NCBI GenBank assembly: GCA_017437205.1
Contig: JAFSBP010000471.1
Coordinates: 1 to 8,337 of the forward strand
Length of the DNA stretch: 8,337 bases
Source of the DNA: Lachnospiraceae bacterium
Lineage (GTDB): Bacteria; Bacillota; Clostridia; Lachnospirales; Lachnospiraceae
Direction: 5' to 3'
Shown: positions 6,369 through 8,337 of the stretch, piece after piece
Position numbering within the stretch: position 1 is the stretch's first letter
Layout: every line of letters starts with the position of its first letter
Position numbers and translations under genes: made by a program
The notes under the pieces: generated by a model
Told to the model about the DNA's origin: nothing
What the model saw: only the letters and a program-made list of their open reading frames with translations
The model's database searches: none

Positions 6369-7715
6369 CTACAGCCGTACCTCTGCCATACCGTCCCGAT
6401 ATGTGATCCGATCGCCTTCTCCGTTGATCTGATCCACATAAGCAAAGTATGCTTCCTTCGTCGGGAATTGAGGCTTAAACTCGGCTAAGATTCTCTTCGC
6501 CCGCTCTGCTCCGTTTTCAAGCAGCAGATAAAGCATTGCCACCTGCATCTTTGCGGAGGACACCGTAGCCGCCTCTCTGTCCGCAATATAATAATCGCTT
6601 CCGTGGGCTCTTCCCACCGCACCCGCAGCGTAAGGATGAACCACCGACATCAGCCCGGACAAGTCTCCCATATCAGTGCTTCCTGAGCCCATCACCGGAT
6701 TGTAGGTAAACGGGATATCAAGGATCATCTCCGTCGCATCCTTCGCCACCGCAACCATGTTGTCGTCATTGACTAGCGGAGCATATCCGGGAATGTCTAT
6801 GATCTCAATATTGGTTCCGATGGACAGTGCCGCGCCACAGAGGGCTTGATTCACTTTTTTATTCGCAGCGAGAATCGCCTCAAAGCTGCTGCCGCGGATA
6901 TAACTCTCCAGCTTTACCGTCTCCGGAATCGCATTCACCATATCACCGCCATGAGTGATGATCGGATGAACGCGGATGATGTCCGGCTCCTTGAAGGTCT
7001 CGCGGATCGCATTGATCGCATTCAGACCACAGTTAGCTGCATACAATGCATTTCTGCCGTTCCAAGGCGAACTGCCTGCATGGGCGGCAACTCCCTTGTA
7101 CGTGATGTTCTTTGCAATACAGCCCACCGAGCCCTTCCGGCTGCTGAAACTCGTTCCGGTATGTACCATGAACGCCAGATCCACACCGTCGAAATACCCG
7201 CGCCGCAAAAACTCGCTCTTTCCACCGAAATATTTGACCTTTCCCTGCTTTTTCAGCTCACTTCTGTACTCAATCTCCAGAAGCTCCTCCGCAGGCACTG
7301 CGCAGAGGCGAATCCGTCCGGACAGTGCATCCAGTATTCCGGGCTCTTTCAATGCCGCCGCGATACCCACCAATGCCGCACACTGGGCGTGATGACCGCA
7401 GGAATGCGCAGCTCCTGTCACCGGATCAGACTCCGGATGGGCAGGACAGATGATGGAATCCAACTCGCCCAGAATCAACACCTCCGGGCCGGGCCTTCCG
7501 GTGTCCAGCACCGTGTAAAAGCCGGTGATGCCCTCGGCACGGGTGATCTCGTAACCAAGATTCTCGAATGCATCCTCCATGTATTTGGAGGTCTTAAACT
7601 CCTTGTATCCGGTCTCCGGATTTCTCCAAATGTAATCCAGCGTATCAAAGATCAATTCTCGATGCTTCTCCACCGCCGTGGTAATCAATTGCCTGTTTCG
7701 CTCAATCATACTCAT
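6369..7715 (-). CDS. M20-family metallo-amidohydrolase (AbgB/M20D-like)
   Basis: A 448-residue cytoplasmic enzyme that should hydrolyse an amide bond in a peptide or N-acyl amino acid with a two-metal centre; the substrate cannot be told. Motifs in order: LILGELDSI (80-88), AHSCGHHAQC (103-112; expected metal ligands Cys106 and His108), VPAEE (140-144; catalytic and metal-ligand glutamates), MVHTGTS (183-189; His185), GVAAHAGSSPWNGRNAL (dimerisation-domain histidine, His212), GSGSTDMGDLS (343-353, AbgB-like) and AHGSDYYIAD (370-379; last metal His371). Length fits the family. GHHAQ departs from the usual GHDxH of M20D enzymes but fits a gut-clostridial subgroup reading GHNAQ. The ATG at 7715 is chosen because AGGAGG lies 8 bases upstream; ATGs at 7721 and 7754 are too close to or upstream of that site. 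It lies 66 bases after the CapA-like gene. Confidence 0.9.
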   Translation of the reverse strand: MSMIERNRQLITTAVEKHRELIFDTLDYIWRNPETGYKEFKTSKYMEDAFENLGYEITRAEGITGFYTVLDTGRPGPEVLILGELDSIICPAHPESDPVTGAAHSCGHHAQCAALVGIAAALKEPGILDALSGRIRLCAVPAEELLEIEYRSELKKQGKVKYFGGKSEFLRRGYFDGVDLAFMVHTGTSFSSRKGSVGCIAKNITYKGVAAHAGSSPWNGRNALYAANCGLNAINAIRETFKEPDIIRVHPIITHGGDMVNAIPETVKLESYIRGSSFEAILAANKKVNQALCGAALSIGTNIEIIDIPGYAPLVNDDNMVAVAKDATEMILDIPFTYNPVMGSGSTDMGDLSGLMSVVHPYAAGAVGRAHGSDYYIADREAATVSSAKMQVAMLYLLLENGAERAKRILAEFKPQFPTKEAYFAYVDQINGEGDRITYRDGMAEVRL

Positions 7716-7723
7716 CTGCATTT

Positions 7724-7729
7724 CCTCCT
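7724..7729 (-). promoter_or_regulatory. Ribosome binding site AGGAGG that decides the M20 start
   Basis: On the minus strand AGGAGG is followed by AA, then ATG (7721), CAG, ATG (7715), AGT, ATG (7709). Gaps are 2, 8 and 14 bases. The 8-base gap to 7715 is the normal one. A longer reading from 7754 would place this site inside the gene. Confidence 0.72.
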
Positions 7730-7781
7730 GTCGCCCACGCAATATGAGAAGCATTCTGCATTTTGTCAGGCGATTCCATAC

Positions 7782-8336
7782 TTACAAAATAATCCTTGCG
7801 ATATTACCGCTTATCTCCATCTTCGTTCCGTAAGCCTCCGACATCTTCGCGAACCGCTCAAGGATACTGCTATCCTTCGCCGGTGCGGGCACGCCTCCCT
7901 GTGCTCTGCCCTTACCAAAGCCCAGCTCCACCGCCAACAGTTCCAGACTCGTCATCTTTCCATCCACGATCTCCCAGCGAGGGATCACCGTCTCAAACAT
8001 CACCTGCTTTGTCTGCAAACCAATGGTGAAATTGCGGGATCTCTTTGCAAACACATCATGCATGGTTGCGTCGGAGGTAAGTCCCTGAGATTCATAGTAA
8101 TCCTCCGGCATGAACGGTATATTTTCATTCTGCAGAATGAAATCACCCAGTGAATAGAAGATTGGCTTCCCCTTATATATCTCCAGTGGACGAAGCAAAT
8201 GAGGCCCATGTCCGATCACCGCATCCGCTCCCATGTCGATGGCGTGGCGGGCAAATTCCTCCATAAACATCGCCGGCTGTTCCTTTGATTTTCCGGCCAG
8301 CTCATGCGAATGAACAGAAACCAAAATGTAATCGGA
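7782..8336 (-). CDS. CapA-family (poly-gamma-glutamate synthesis/metallophosphatase-like) protein, C-terminal part
   Basis: The frame is open through the right edge, so the N-terminus and true start lie outside the window; 184 residues are visible. They carry C-terminal hallmarks of the PGA_cap/CapA family, a calcineurin-like metallophosphoesterase fold: [13 protein letters not shown] at the edge, then [20 protein letters not shown] and [20 protein letters not shown], followed by DFILQNEN. The histidines of VHSHE and GHGPH are the expected metal-site residues. In Bacillus, CapA takes part in making or anchoring polyglutamate capsule, but many clostridial relatives have unknown roles, and no capB, capC or capE gene is visible here. 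The downstream M20 gene suggests a link to gamma-glutamyl or other amide-bond chemistry, which is inference. It is the first visible gene of the apparent operon; any promoter lies to the right of the window. Confidence 0.85.
   Translation of the reverse strand, partial: SDYILVSVHSHELAGKSKEQPAMFMEEFARHAIDMGADAVIGHGPHLLRPLEIYKGKPIFYSLGDFILQNENIPFMPEDYYESQGLTSDATMHDVFAKRSRNFTIGLQTKQVMFETVIPRWEIVDGKMTSLELLAVELGFGKGRAQGGVPAPAKDSSILERFAKMSEAYGTKMEISGNIARIIL
8123..8142. repeat. Perfect 20-bp palindrome inside the CapA-like gene
   Basis: Ten bases, TTTCATTCTG, are followed directly by their reverse complement with no spacer, centred on CTGCAG. It lies in codons for the conserved FILQNE segment after YSLGD. 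It may be an operator-like site or a by-product of codon choice; nothing else supports a regulatory role. Confidence 0.5.
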
Positions 8337-8337
8337 C

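Noticed and set aside
7716..7754. ATG at 7754 or 7721 as start of the M20 enzyme
   Set aside because: The AGGAGG site lies downstream of 7754 and only 2 bases from 7721; the extra N-terminal residues match nothing in the family.
6846..8153. Long plus-strand open frame (435 codons) opposite the M20 and CapA-like genes
   Set aside because: It spans two clear minus-strand genes and the gap between them, with a histidine- and arginine-rich composition typical of antisense shadows of GC-rich genes.
8322..8324. TTG at 8324 as a start codon for the CapA-like gene
   Set aside because: The frame stays open to the window edge with family-like residues (SDYIL) before it, so the gene is cut, not started, here.

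Overview
The window looks like chromosomal DNA from an anaerobic gut-type Firmicute, most likely a Lachnospiraceae/Clostridia member. This rests on strong AGGAGG ribosome binding sites, a mixed GC content, CapA and M20 proteins of a kind familiar from gut clostridia, and a Clostridioides-type conjugation-gene remnant at the left edge. No rRNA, tRNA, CRISPR array or recognisable insertion sequence is visible. Every supported gene is on the minus strand, so transcription runs from right to left.

In transcription order the genes are: (1) the C-terminal part of a CapA-family metallophosphatase-like protein, cut by the right edge; (2) an M20-family metallo-amidohydrolase; (3) a cytoplasmic glycoside-hydrolase-like (beta/alpha)8 protein; (4) a secreted protein that joins YD/RHS-type repeats to a SleB-type cell wall hydrolase domain; (5) a membrane-anchored protein made of two tandem copies of an unrecognised ~240-residue domain; (6) an alkaline-phosphatase-superfamily phosphodiesterase; (7) a broken fragment that seems to join a VirB4-like conjugation ATPase piece to a CD1108-like hydrolase piece. 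Gaps between genes 1 to 6 run from 27 to 66 bases and no intrinsic terminator was found, so these genes may form one transcription unit.

The window is a mosaic. Genes 4 and 5 (1789-4917) are AT-rich: sampled 60-base lines have 22-24 G+C. Sampled lines in the flanking genes have 28-37. The most interesting reading is that genes 4 and 5 are an inserted two-gene module. It would pair an exported RHS-like cell wall hydrolase with a membrane-anchored, duplicated partner facing the outside, which could be an immunity protein, inhibitor or accessory factor. That pairing is inference; the domain layout, the duplication and the composition shift can be seen in the sequence.

The flanking genes (CapA-like, M20, glycoside hydrolase-like, phosphodiesterase) look like a hydrolytic or catabolic set with no clear common substrate. 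The last three lack signal peptides and should act in the cytoplasm. The left end appears to be the scar of an integrative conjugative element that decayed by deletion.
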